Source: Legionella sp. | GTDB taxonomy: Bacteria > Pseudomonadota > Gammaproteobacteria > Legionellales > Legionellaceae | Direction: 5' to 3' | DNA: 54,782 nucleotides | Assembly (NCBI GenBank): GCA_002863045.1 | Contig: PKDH01000016.1 | Location: forward strand, 1-54,782 | Position numbers and translations under genes: made by a program | Notes under the pieces: generated by a model | Seen by the model: only the letters and a program-made list of their open reading frames with translations | Told to the model about the DNA's origin: nothing | The model's database searches: none | Shown: piece by piece, positions 28,916 through 39,600 of the stretch | How positions within the stretch are numbered: position 1 is the stretch's first letter | Layout of the letters: the number at the start of each line of letters is the position of its first letter

Positions 28916-31285
28916 ATGGCTAAACAAGATTTAAATTTCAAAGAAAAACCTCACTCATTACCACCTTTGGTGATAAAGCGGTTAAGTGAGGGTGGCTTTA
29001 TACTTATTTTAACTGCTGCCCTTTATCTTTTTTTATCGCTTATTACATACACCACCAAAGACCCAGGTTGGACGCATCAAACTCATGGTGACTGGCATCA
29101 TATTCATAATGGTGGCGGCCAAGTGGGTGCATATCTTGCTGATGGGTTATATCGCTTATTTGGCTATGTGAGTTATCTTTTACCCATATCAGCAATTTAT
29201 GCTGCTTGGTATGTACTACGTTTTGTCAAAACTCATGAAATTTTGCCGCATTCTATACTAAGTTTAAAGTTAGCAGGCTTGAGTTTATTTATCTTGAGTT
29301 TAAGTGCGCTACTTAGCCTTGAGCCTGGTATTTTAGCGATTGATGGCAGTCAAGGAGCTGGAGGCGCGTTGGGTAATATCATCGCCAAAGCTTGTTATTT
29401 TGCGCTAAATTTACAGGGTGCCTCATTATTGTTAATGGCATTACTATTAATGAGTATTACGCTTATTACCGGACTATCTTGGATATTAGCCGTTGAATCT
29501 CTAGGATTTTACACCCTATTTTTGTCCAAAAAAGTTTATGTCTTTAGCAAACGCTTGGCATCTTTTATCCAACAAAAGGTAAAAGCATATCGACAAATGC
29601 GACAAGCCTCACCCACCATACATACCTCACCTAAATTAAAAAAACCGTTATTTTCATTGAATAAAAAAACTAAAGACCCAATGATTTCCCCACCAAACGC
29701 AAAAGTATCCCCAACACCAAATGTGGCTACCGAACCCACAACCAATCAATCAACGTCTAAAACGCTTAAACCAAAACGCACCCTATCTCATGCATTGCCT
29801 CCATTAACATTGCTTGATAAAGGTCAACCTGGTAGTGCTATGGGTGGTTATACCCATCACGAATTAGAAACTCTCTCGCGCGAGGTTGAGCAACATTTAA
29901 TTGATTTTGGCATTCAAGCGGATGTCGTGGCCGTTCATCCAGGGCCGGTTATCACGCGTTTTGAGCTTCAATTAGCCGCGGGCATTAAAGTAAGTAAATT
30001 GTCGTCTTTGGCTAAAGATTTGGCGCGTTCACTGTCAGTAACCAGTGTGCGAGTGGTTGAAGTGATTCCTGGTAAAACGGTGGTGGGGCTTGAGTTGCCC
30101 AATCAGCAACGAGACATGGTGCGTTTATTGGATGTGTTATCTTCAGATGTTTATAAACAGGCCCATTCAGCTTTAACCATTGCTCTTGGCGTGGATATTA
30201 GTGGTCATCCAATGGTCGTTGATTTGGCTAAAATGCCTCATTTACTCGTAGCCGGCACCACAGGTTCTGGTAAATCGGTAGGTATTAATGCGATGATTTT
30301 AAGTTTGTTGTTTAAGTCAACGCCTGATGAAGTCAGACTAATTTTAGTAGACCCTAAAATGTTGGAGTTATCGGTTTATGACGGCATACCTCATTTATTA
30401 ACACCAGTCGTAACAGACATGAAAGAAGCAGCCAGTGCCTTGAGATGGTGTGTGGCAGAGATGGAGCGTCGTTATCGGTTGATGGCCTCGCTTGGGGTAC
30501 GTAATTTAGCTGGATACAACCTTAAAATTAACGAAGCCATCGCTAGCGATGCACCATTGCTTGACCCATTTTGGAAACCTACTGACTCACTGTCTTTAAA
30601 AGCGCCAGCGTTGACCACGCTGCCTTATGTAGTGGTCATCATTGATGAGCTAGCTGATATGATGATGGTAGTTGGCAAAAAGGTTGAGCAATTAATTGCG
30701 CGTATTGCTCAAAAAGCGCGTGCTGCAGGTATTCATCTTATTCTAGCAACGCAGCGTCCATCCGTGGATGTGTTAACCGGTTTGATTAAATCAAATATTC
30801 CAACTCGAATGTCTTTCCAGGTTTCATCTAAAATTGATTCACGCACGATACTTGACCAACAAGGCGCTGAGCAATTATTAGGGCATGGTGATATGCTGTA
30901 TTTAGCACCAGGAACAGGCGCGCCTTTACGCGTTCATGGTGCTTTTGTTGACGATAAAGAAGTCCACCGTATTGCCGATGATTGGCGTGCGCGTGGTCAA
31001 CCTGATTATATCGATGAAATTACCCAAACGCTTGATGCAAGTGAGGGTGGCATGGGTGAGGATGGTGAAGATACCGAAGACACTGATGTACTTTATGACC
31101 AGGTCGTAGAATTTGTAGTGCAAACACGAAAAGCCAGTATTTCAGCGGTACAAAGACGATTTAAAATTGGTTATAACCGTGCGGCACGTTTGGTTGAAGA
31201 GATGGAGAGAACCGGTATTGTCGGTCCATTAGAAAGTGGTATGCGTGATGTATTGGTCAATAATACAGCAGAGGAATCAACATGA
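28916..31285 (+). CDS. ftsK: DNA translocase FtsK
   Basis: A 789-aa protein. Four to five TM helices lie in residues 25-195 (septal anchoring), a short Pro/Thr/Lys-rich linker about 230-295, then the motor. Walker A is [11 protein letters not shown] (about residue 445), Walker [12 protein letters not shown], and the C-terminal gamma winged helix ([21 protein letters not shown]) reads KOPS. It pumps sister chromosomes and activates XerCD at dif. The linker is far shorter than in E. coli (about 600 aa). Its TGA overlaps the lolA ATG (ATGA). Confidence 0.96.
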   Translation: MAKQDLNFKEKPHSLPPLVIKRLSEGGFILILTAALYLFLSLITYTTKDPGWTHQTHGDWHHIHNGGGQVGAYLADGLYRLFGYVSYLLPISAIYAAWYVLRFVKTHEILPHSILSLKLAGLSLFILSLSALLSLEPGILAIDGSQGAGGALGNIIAKACYFALNLQGASLLLMALLLMSITLITGLSWILAVESLGFYTLFLSKKVYVFSKRLASFIQQKVKAYRQMRQASPTIHTSPKLKKPLFSLNKKTKDPMISPPNAKVSPTPNVATEPTTNQSTSKTLKPKRTLSHALPPLTLLDKGQPGSAMGGYTHHELETLSREVEQHLIDFGIQADVVAVHPGPVITRFELQLAAGIKVSKLSSLAKDLARSLSVTSVRVVEVIPGKTVVGLELPNQQRDMVRLLDVLSSDVYKQAHSALTIALGVDISGHPMVVDLAKMPHLLVAGTTGSGKSVGINAMILSLLFKSTPDEVRLILVDPKMLELSVYDGIPHLLTPVVTDMKEAASALRWCVAEMERRYRLMASLGVRNLAGYNLKINEAIASDAPLLDPFWKPTDSLSLKAPALTTLPYVVVIIDELADMMMVVGKKVEQLIARIAQKARAAGIHLILATQRPSVDVLTGLIKSNIPTRMSFQVSSKIDSRTILDQQGAEQLLGHGDMLYLAPGTGAPLRVHGAFVDDKEVHRIADDWRARGQPDYIDEITQTLDASEGGMGEDGEDTEDTDVLYDQVVEFVVQTRKASISAVQRRFKIGYNRAARLVEEMERTGIVGPLESGMRDVLVNNTAEEST

Positions 31286-31902
31286 TTTGTTTAAAAAAAC
31301 TAAGTGTTATGGTATTGGGGTTGAATGTGTTTTCAAGTTCATGGGCAATGAGTGCGAGTGAAGATGTTCAAGCACGCTTAAATGCTATGCATACGCTAAG
31401 CGCTCAATTTAAGCAAGTTATCAAAGCCGGATCGCGTCAAGTGTCTAAGTCTTCAGGTGAGATGGCTTTGCTGCGACCAGGTAAATTTCGCTGGGAAACC
31501 CATGAACCTTTAGCACAATTGATTGTCGCAGATGGGCAGCATGTATGGGTCTATGATAAAGATTTAGAGCAGGTAACAGTCAAGCCCGAAGAAAAAGGCA
31601 TCGGTGGCACGCCAGGTTTATTTTTAAGTGGTGAAAATGATGCGGTGGCGCGTGATTTTACGGTGACATCCATGAGTAAAAATAACCAAATATACTTCTA
31701 TCTCAAAGCCAAAAAAGCCAAAGAAACTTACCAAAAAGTGACATTGATTTATCAAAAAGAGCAGTTAAGCGCGGTTGAATTTGATGACCAATTAGGTCAA
31801 CACACCAAAATTTTATTTCATCATGTAAAACAAAACCTAACCCTTAAAGATGCGTTATTTCATTTTACGCCACCAAAAGGTGTTGATGTCGTTAAACAAT
31901 AA
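31282..31902 (+). CDS. lolA: Outer-membrane lipoprotein carrier LolA
   Basis: A 206-aa periplasmic chaperone with signal peptide (to SSSWA). Family text: [52 protein letters not shown] and GTPGLFLSG. It carries lipoproteins from LolCDE to LolB, thus serving the several lipoproteins coded here. Translationally coupled to ftsK (4-base overlap), a conserved arrangement. Converges on the NRPS gene with 6 bp between stops and no evident terminator. Confidence 0.95.
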   Translation: MICLKKLSVMVLGLNVFSSSWAMSASEDVQARLNAMHTLSAQFKQVIKAGSRQVSKSSGEMALLRPGKFRWETHEPLAQLIVADGQHVWVYDKDLEQVTVKPEEKGIGGTPGLFLSGENDAVARDFTVTSMSKNNQIYFYLKAKKAKETYQKVTLIYQKEQLSAVEFDDQLGQHTKILFHHVKQNLTLKDALFHFTPPKGVDVVKQ

Positions 31903-31908
31903 AGATGG

Positions 31909-34900
31909 TCATTTTATCGGCGTGCTTGGCTGAGTATCTTTGACTAAACACTGATTTAAACAGCTAATTATATTATGAGCCAATTGTTCACGAAATTTGG
32001 GAGTTAAGTTACCCGATATGACTAAATAAGCTTGGTATGCGTTATCGCGCATAAAACATACATCCAAAAGGTAGTCAACATTAACCAAATCTTGATGCAA
32101 TAAACTGGTTGAGATCTCGGTCATATTAAATAGCGTGTTTCGGGTAGCAGACGGGTAAGTTAGAAAATTAGGCCAAATATTAAGCGTTACCATAAAATCT
32201 TTTCTGCGATTAAGGGTTGCTAACTTCGCTAAAATTAACGATAACTTAGGATTTAAATGTAAATCCGGGTAACCACAATGGTATAAAGCAAGCCCTAATT
32301 TTAACATCTTTTCAAGGACTAATGAGGATCTTTGAGCTGGAACTAAGGCGGCCAGCTTGTTTAGAGTAAGCGCATTTTGATGCTTATGAGTGTCGGCCAG
32401 AGTTTGTTGAATATCTAATAAATATTCTTTTAAGATGGTTTTGGGTTTTAAGGTAAGTTTTAATGGTTCCAAACTTAAAAAGCACCCAATGGATTTATCA
32501 ATTTCATCATAGTGACGTATTGATTTAACCCGATTGATTACAATAGGCGTTGGTTGTTCATAAAAAGATGCCAATGTTAAGGTCAAGGCGGCGGTTAAGG
32601 TGTCCTGCAATGAGCAAGTTTGTTCAATACAAAACATCTGAGTTTGATTGATAATTGCTTCAGGTATTGCAATATAACTTGAGTAATTTACGCAAGAAGA
32701 TGAATTTGGCGATATAAGATAGTTTTTTGGGAAATGTACAAGCTTGGTATCTTTTAAATATTTTTGCCAAAATTCATAATCTTGCGTGATTTCATGTTTA
32801 GAAAAATAACCGTTAGAGGATTGGTAGGTTGATAAAGGTATTGAGGTTGCCAGAGTCTGGCTCAAATAAAATGCTGATAAATCATTAAATATAATTTCAA
32901 GTGATAGTGCATCGGCGATAATATGGGGCAAGCTTATATGGAGTTCCCAGGTTTGATAAGTTAAATAAAATACATGCGCTTTGATAAGTGCAGTATGTTT
33001 AGGCCAAGGATAAAAACAGGTTAAATCTTTAAAAGATGTGGAGAGTATAGGAAGCTGTTGACTCTGAGGCATGTGAGTCAGGTCATGTTCAATGAGCTTG
33101 AAAGAAGATGGCAATTTAGATAAGCGCAATCCAGGAATCCAGGCTACTATCTGGCAATGTAAAATGATATGTTTTTGTAACAAGCAGGCAAAAGCTTGAT
33201 GCAGTAAATGCTTATCAACCTGACCTTTAAACCGTTTACGGCCGACCACATTAAATTTCTTGATGTTCGATTGAAAAGCACGCGATAGCCATAAGGTCAA
33301 TTGAAATTCATTTAAAGGCTTTAGATGACTGGTAATCGTGTTTACTTTTTTTAAAGCAATGCTATCTTTATGCGCAAGTATTTTTAGCAATAATGCGGGT
33401 GTTGGGTGTTGATATAGATCATTTAAAGTTACATCTAAACCTAATTCATGACGAATACTTGATACCACGCGAGCGCCACTTAAAGAATGACCGCCAAATT
33501 CAAAAAAATGAGTATCCATCGTGGCATGTGAGATGCCCAAAGCTTTTTGCCATATGGTTAAAAGTAAACAGGCGCGCGTTGATTGATTCATCGTTTTTTC
33601 AGCTGGCGGCCTGTTGATAGGTTTGGGCAAAGCCGCCTTATCTAATTTGCCATTGGCGGTAAGCGGTAGTTTGTCAAGGCACATAAAACGCGCAGGCAGC
33701 ATATAATCAGGTAATCGTTTTTTGAGTGAAAAAAGTAGTGTTTGCTCACTAAAAAGATGTTCAGAGTTCAAAATGATATAAGCTACTAAATAAGCTTCTT
33801 CGCGATCATTTGCGTATGGCATCACTACGGCATCTTTAATATAAGGGTATTGTTTTAGTGTCTGCTCAATTTCAGCGACTTCAATACGATAGCCACGTAA
33901 TTTGATTTGGTCATCAATGCGTCCCTGGCAATAAAATAATCCTTGCTCATCTTGGTAGCATATATCGCCGGTGCGATAAAGTATTTTATGAGGAAAAAGC
34001 GGGCTTTTAATAAAGCGCTCTTGGGTAAGCTTTGGTTGATTTAAATACCCACGCGCGACCCCTGTGCCACTAATATAAAGCTCACCCAGCTCACCTGTGT
34101 CAAGCGGTGTTTGATTAGCGGATAAAAGATGAAAAGCCATATTCAAGCCTGGCTTACCAATCGGGATGACCGGAAAATGCGTGATGTTTTTGGCAGTCAA
34201 GCATTGGATGGCAGCGCCCACGGTGGTTTCAGTTGGCCCATATTCATTAATCAAACAATGATGGGGATAGAGTTTAAGCCATTTAAGGCATGTTTCATGT
34301 GCAAGCGATTCACCGCCTAAAATAATGGTTTTTAAATAGGGCAGCGGTATGAATGCGGCATCTAATTCAAACAATAAGGTTTTAAGATAGCTTGGCGTGA
34401 TTTTTATAAGGGCGATACGTTGTTGGTGTAAATAATTTAAATAAGCGCGCAAATCTTTTTTAGTAAAATCATCGCATATCACGACCGTTAGTCCCAATGA
34501 TAGGGCAGATAGGGTATTGGTAATGGCCATATCAAAAGAAAAATTAGACGAATAATCAATGCGTAAACCTGCATATGCGTGGCTAACGTTAGCAAACCAT
34601 TTGGTATAATTGACCGCACTTTGATGTTCAATTAATACCCCTTTGGGTTTTCCTGTAGAGCCTGAAGTAAAAATCATATAAGCAAGATGGCTTGATTTTA
34701 ATGCGCAAGCATGAGGCATAAGTTCTGAGGTTGCGCAATCGGATGCTTTATAAAAAATACATTGCCCTTGATAGTCTGTAAATTTTTTTTTAAAGTGGAA
34801 AGATGTGAGTAAATAGCTGATGCCATTGTCATCTAAGAGCGTTAAAATTCGTGCTTTTGGCAATGTAACATCAAGCGGTATATAGGCACCCCCTGCTTTT

Positions 34901-35139
34901 AGAACTGCCATAATAGCGATAAGCTGATGAACGCTGCGCTCTATAGCAACTGCCACCAATGTGTCAGGTTTAATAGGATATTGTTGCAAATGATGGGCAA
35001 GCGTATTAATTTGTTGGTTAAGCGTGGCATAAGTATAAGTCGTATCATTTTCTAAAACTGCACAGACTTTAGGATATTGATGCGCAATATGCTCGAATAA
35101 ATAAGGCATGGTAGGCGAGAAATCCTTTTTTTTATCCAT
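31909..35139 (-). CDS. Stand-alone nonribosomal peptide synthetase, A-T-C module
   Basis: A 1076-aa protein. The adenylation domain (about 10-505) shows A3 IFTSGSTGKPKG, A5 NEYGPTETTVG, A7 YRTGD, A8 GRIDDQIKLRGYRIE and A10 ANGKLDK. The carrier domain has Ser552 in FFEFGGHSLSG for the phosphopantetheine arm. A condensation-like domain (about 605-1040) has PHIIADA: the catalytic second His (His739) and Asp743 are kept; the first His is Pro. There is no thioesterase or reductase. My reading of the ten specificity positions is D-M-T-K-I-G-E-V-G-K, close to the published Asn code DLTKLGEVGK. No other biosynthetic genes lie nearby. The product is unknown; release may use the C domain (inference). 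Confidence 0.88.
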   Translation of the reverse strand: MDKKKDFSPTMPYLFEHIAHQYPKVCAVLENDTTYTYATLNQQINTLAHHLQQYPIKPDTLVAVAIERSVHQLIAIMAVLKAGGAYIPLDVTLPKARILTLLDDNGISYLLTSFHFKKKFTDYQGQCIFYKASDCATSELMPHACALKSSHLAYMIFTSGSTGKPKGVLIEHQSAVNYTKWFANVSHAYAGLRIDYSSNFSFDMAITNTLSALSLGLTVVICDDFTKKDLRAYLNYLHQQRIALIKITPSYLKTLLFELDAAFIPLPYLKTIILGGESLAHETCLKWLKLYPHHCLINEYGPTETTVGAAIQCLTAKNITHFPVIPIGKPGLNMAFHLLSANQTPLDTGELGELYISGTGVARGYLNQPKLTQERFIKSPLFPHKILYRTGDICYQDEQGLFYCQGRIDDQIKLRGYRIEVAEIEQTLKQYPYIKDAVVMPYANDREEAYLVAYIILNSEHLFSEQTLLFSLKKRLPDYMLPARFMCLDKLPLTANGKLDKAALPKPINRPPAEKTMNQSTRACLLLTIWQKALGISHATMDTHFFEFGGHSLSGARVVSSIRHELGLDVTLNDLYQHPTPALLLKILAHKDSIALKKVNTITSHLKPLNEFQLTLWLSRAFQSNIKKFNVVGRKRFKGQVDKHLLHQAFACLLQKHIILHCQIVAWIPGLRLSKLPSSFKLIEHDLTHMPQSQQLPILSTSFKDLTCFYPWPKHTALIKAHVFYLTYQTWELHISLPHIIADALSLEIIFNDLSAFYLSQTLATSIPLSTYQSSNGYFSKHEITQDYEFWQKYLKDTKLVHFPKNYLISPNSSSCVNYSSYIAIPEAIINQTQMFCIEQTCSLQDTLTAALTLTLASFYEQPTPIVINRVKSIRHYDEIDKSIGCFLSLEPLKLTLKPKTILKEYLLDIQQTLADTHKHQNALTLNKLAALVPAQRSSLVLEKMLKLGLALYHCGYPDLHLNPKLSLILAKLATLNRRKDFMVTLNIWPNFLTYPSATRNTLFNMTEISTSLLHQDLVNVDYLLDVCFMRDNAYQAYLVISGNLTPKFREQLAHNIISCLNQCLVKDTQPSTPIK

Positions 35140-35211
35140 GTCTATCCTTATGAAAAATGATAAGTTTCTATGTTTAAAATTAGTCGCATAACGATAAATT
35201 TTCCAATTATG

Positions 35212-35239
35212 CCTAGCAGTGAAGCGCTAGGGGCATTGA
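35212..35239. other. Imperfect hairpin upstream of the FleR-like gene
   Basis: ATGCC-TAGC pairs with GCTA-(GG)-GGCAT around 35212-35239, with a 2-base bulge. It has no T tail on either strand. It lies midway in the 187-bp divergent gap and may be an operator or leader fold; weak. Confidence 0.25.
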
Positions 35240-35332
35240 AAAAACAGACATCGGTTGCGGTTTAATCGTGTTTTCTCAAAACTAAGCGTTACACAAGAGG
35301 TATTTAATTAAAATTAGTAAGCAGAGGTGCTT

Positions 35333-36640
35333 ATGAGCCACGTTTTAGTTATTGAAGAAGACAATGTTTTAAGAGAGGCGCTCATTGATGTGATGCGTCA
35401 ATTAGGTTATGACTGTTTGGCCGCAACCTACCTTAGTCAAGCCGATGACTTTATCGCCAGATTTAAACCTGATTTTTTATTAATAGGTTTACAACTAGAT
35501 GAGGCCGGGCAACAATGGCTGCAGACTTTGCACCAAAATCATCCATCCATACCTATTTTGGTTATGGCCGTATTTGATAAGGCTCATTCCCAAGCGCAAA
35601 TACTAAAGCTTGGTGCCACCGCATGCATTCCTAAGCCATTTTCAGCCGAAACCCTTATGGAGATTACCAAGCATACGATACAAACGATGAACGCTGGTGA
35701 TTTGACTTATCCGGTTGCTAAAGACACGCAGAGCCAGGCGTTATTAGCATTGGCAAAACGGGTTGCTATGAGTGATGTCAGTGTCATGATAAGTGGTGAG
35801 AGTGGTACAGGCAAAGAAGTGCTCGCTCAGTGTATTCACCAAAACTCAGCGCGTAAGTCTTATCCATTTGTAGCGATTAACTGTGCGGCGATTCCAGAGC
35901 ATATGCTTGAGGCAACTTTATTTGGTTATGAAAAAGGTGCTTTTACTGGTGCTTATAAAACGATGCCAGGTAAATTTGAACAAGCACACCGTGGCACCAT
36001 TTTACTTGATGAAGTGAGTGAAATGAGTTTGGCCTTACAAGCTAAGTTATTACGAGTTTTACAAGAAAAAGAAGTGGAGCGCTTGGGCAGCCACAAACTA
36101 ACAAAACTTGATATCAGAGTGCTTGCTACGACAAATCGTCGTTTAATCGAAGAAATTAAGTCAGGGCGTTTTCGTGAAGATTTGTATTATCGTTTGAATG
36201 TTTTTCCTCTTTCATGGCCACCACTGCGGGAACGTGTGGCAGATATTTTACCGCTTGCGCATTATTTCATCCATGTTTATGCCAAACAAATGAATAAAAT
36301 CGCGCCTAAACTATCCGTTGCAGCCAGCGAGCGATTATTACATTATTCCTGGCCTGGTAATGTACGAGAGCTTAGTAACTGCATGCAGCGTAGTTTAATT
36401 TTGCATCAAACGCTGCAAATAGAAAGTAATGATTTATGTTTAGAACATGAAGAGAATGGTTTATCAGGATCTTTTGATAAAAAAATAAACACTCTGGTGC
36501 AAAATGAATTTGATGTTATTCATCATACGCTTCAAAAAAATCAGGGACATCGGCAAACCACTGCTCAAATATTAGGGATTAGTGAGCGGACTTTACGTTA
36601 TAAATTAGCTAAAATGCGCGAGAAAGGTTATCTAATTTAA
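35333..36640 (+). CDS. FleR/FlrC-like sigma-54 activator with degenerate receiver
   Basis: A 435-aa NtrC-family protein. Receiver about 1-120: acidic pair E9/D10 and the KP motif (CIPKPF) remain, but the phosphoacceptor position reads Gly52 (FLLIGLQL) and the switch Ser/Thr is Ala. The AAA+ domain has ISGESGTGKEVL, the sigma-54 loop GAFTGAYK and LLDEVSEM. The C-terminal Fis-type HTH is TAQILGISERTLRYKL. The AAA+ text (PGKFEQA…LGSHKLTKLDIRVLATTNR) is closest to FleR/FlrC flagellar regulators. No sensor kinase or flagellar gene is near, so it may act without phosphorylation. GTG at 35327 is less likely than the ATG at 35333 after AGAGG. Confidence 0.82.
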   Translation: MSHVLVIEEDNVLREALIDVMRQLGYDCLAATYLSQADDFIARFKPDFLLIGLQLDEAGQQWLQTLHQNHPSIPILVMAVFDKAHSQAQILKLGATACIPKPFSAETLMEITKHTIQTMNAGDLTYPVAKDTQSQALLALAKRVAMSDVSVMISGESGTGKEVLAQCIHQNSARKSYPFVAINCAAIPEHMLEATLFGYEKGAFTGAYKTMPGKFEQAHRGTILLDEVSEMSLALQAKLLRVLQEKEVERLGSHKLTKLDIRVLATTNRRLIEEIKSGRFREDLYYRLNVFPLSWPPLRERVADILPLAHYFIHVYAKQMNKIAPKLSVAASERLLHYSWPGNVRELSNCMQRSLILHQTLQIESNDLCLEHEENGLSGSFDKKINTLVQNEFDVIHHTLQKNQGHRQTTAQILGISERTLRYKLAKMREKGYLI

Positions 36641-36655
36641 TTATCCAGGTGTTTT

Positions 36656-39600
36656 TTGTTAACAAATCGATGTCGTTTTTTGTTAAAAGCTTGCAGGCTA
36701 CCTCTGGCCATCACCATCATTACGCTGGCAATGCTTGCGGGTGTTTGCCGTATCTTAACGCCGTGGGCGGCACAGTATAAACCGCAATTAGCGCACCGTT
36801 TATCGATATTAGCGCATGCTAATGTAACCATTGAAACCATGCAAACCGGATGGTATTGGTTTTATCCGACTGTTAAATTAAAAGGTGTTAAATTTTCTTA
36901 CCAAAAAAATACTGCCTTAAAAATACATGAAATGGTCATAGGGATTGATTTGATACGCACCTTTTGGCATCAACGCCTTAAATTAAGCTCAATTAAAATA
37001 GATGGGGTAAAAGCGAACATTAAACATACACACAAACACTGGCAAATTGCAGGCCTAACCAACGTGTATAGGTCTTATCCTGTCAATAGTTTATCTAATT
37101 ATGTACAAATAATTTATGATATTTTGCCTCATAAAGTGCAAATTAAACATGTTAAAGCAATTATCAAAACAGCGCAGAACAGTCATCTTTTGCTTAAAGG
37201 CGAGCGCTTTATAATGGTAAGGCGGGGTATTAATTATCATCTTGAAGCATATGCACAACTAATCAATCAAAAACCTGTCGCATCCATACGCCTTTTAGCA
37301 AATTTATGGATGAAAGAAGGCAAACTTCGCACACTAAACGCAAATGGGTTTATGGCTTTAAAGCAGGCAGATATCATCTATCTAAATCCCTATCTCTCTA
37401 CCTCTTTAACGGGTATGGTTGATGCCAATATTTGGTTTGATGTGCAAAAAGGCCAGATAGAGCGTGTGCAAAGTGAACTCAATTTAAAAGATGTAAGGCC
37501 ATACCATCAGGCATTATCACAACCTCTCTCTTTAAAAGCCAATATAGCCTGGCAGGTGAGGCCTTTTGGTTGGCAGCTACTTATGGATAAATTATATATT
37601 CTATATGGTGCGCAAAGATGGCCTGAAAACGCACTTTCTCTGCGCCATCAAACCCTACACGATACCTGGGATTTATATGTAAAACACACCTTTATACAAC
37701 CGCTACTACATTTAAGTCAATTTTACTACAAGCTACCTACACCTTTACAATCAGTAGTAATAAAAGGCGTGCTGCAAGAGCTTCATGTGGCATGGCAGGC
37801 GCAGCAGCTACACGCGGTATCAACGCAATTTCGTCAGCTTAGTTTATCAGGCTATCAAGCTTTACCTAAAATAGCAGGTTTGAATGGACAGCTAGCTTGG
37901 CAAGCCGAACAAGGCTTTTTAAAGTTAGATAGCCCGCATGTCAATATTGATTTTACGCGAATGCCGTTACTTGATTTAAAACTAAATACCCTCTGGCATT
38001 GGCAAAAAAAACCACAAGACATACAAATTAGTATTGATAATCTTCAGGTAGTACACCCTAATTTAATGCTTAAAGCTTCCGGACAATTATCAGATATAAC
38101 ATTTAATAAGTCCTCGGCTGTTGATATGGATGCAGAACTAAGTAGTAAAAATTTTTTGTACTGGCGTCCTTTTATTGAGAAATTAACTTTACCATCTAAA
38201 TTGAATCGTTGGCTTGTACAAGATATTAAAAAACTCAGCCAACTTGATGCCACTGTTAAGTTAAAAGGGCGTCTTATTGATTTTCCATTTGATAAAACAC
38301 CTGGTGTATTAAGTGTTCAAGGCCACATAACAGGCATGAACTTAAAAATGGCACCAAGCTGGCCTGATATTACTAATATACAAGCCAACGTTATGCTTAA
38401 TTCGCGCAATCTCTCGTTTAATGTGCATCAGGCAGTTTTAGCCGGCTTAACGCTTACCCAAGGCCAGGCGAGCATCACAGGTTTAGGTTTGGGTAACGAA
38501 ACATTAACCGGTCAAACTTCAGTTAAAACGCCGGCAAGCCACCTTATTTCTTATATTAATAATACCCCTCTTAAAGCGACACTACCCTGGTTAAATGGCC
38601 TTAAAATTTCAGATAAGGTAAGGGGTGAGTTAAGCTGGCAGTGGCCTTTATATGGGGATAAATCACTTAAACTACAAGGCAGCTTAGATTTTCTGGACAA
38701 TAAAGTGCGTCATAGATGGCTTGAAAAATCGCTTTTAACTCATGTCAAGGGACGTTTAAATTTTACTGAAAAAGGAATTAAAAATAGTCAACTTGATGCT
38801 GTATGGCAAGCCTATCCTTTGCATATGGCCATCAAAACATTAAGTTATCCGATGTTGGCAACCAGTCTTTTTATCAAAAGTGAACTAAGCATGGCCGTTC
38901 TTCGTCAATATATTGCCTCACCTATTTTGCGCGTACTGGAAGGCTCTACGGGGTTTGGTGTAAATATAATCATTCCTCAAGCCACACATAAGGTTCAAAC
39001 CATTGCTTTAGATACCGATTTGCAAGGTGTGGCGATAAATTTGCCTTTGCCATTAAAAAAATCAGCACAGTCTAAGCATCATTTGGCCTGTGTCATACGT
39101 TTTAACGACGATGCCAAGATAAAAATGCATGTTGATTATAGCAAGCTATTTAACGCTGATTTAATTCTTAGCCAATCACCTAAACTAAATTTAGAGCAGG
39201 CACATGTGCAATTTGGTTCGGAGAAAAAGCTGCATTTTAAAGTATTGCCTTTGTTTCAAATCAAAGGTCAATTAGATGAAGTGGATGCCACAGCCTGGCA
39301 AAAGGTGTATCAATCAGTGTTTCCTACGACAGGGGGACATTTTAACTCCCTACCCTCAATATCCCTTGATTTGCTCATTAAGAGATTATTAATAACCGAT
39401 AAGGTAATTGAAAACGTAGCGATTATGGCCGTCAACTCATTGAATCAAATATGGGATATAGCCATTGAACACGACCATTGCCAAGGGGAAGTGCATTATG
39501 ATACCAACACACAAACGCTAAGCGGCGTATTGGCTTATTTAAAATATTCCTTCAAGCATCAAGATGAAGCGCCAACTGCCACGTTTAAACCGACTTTTTT

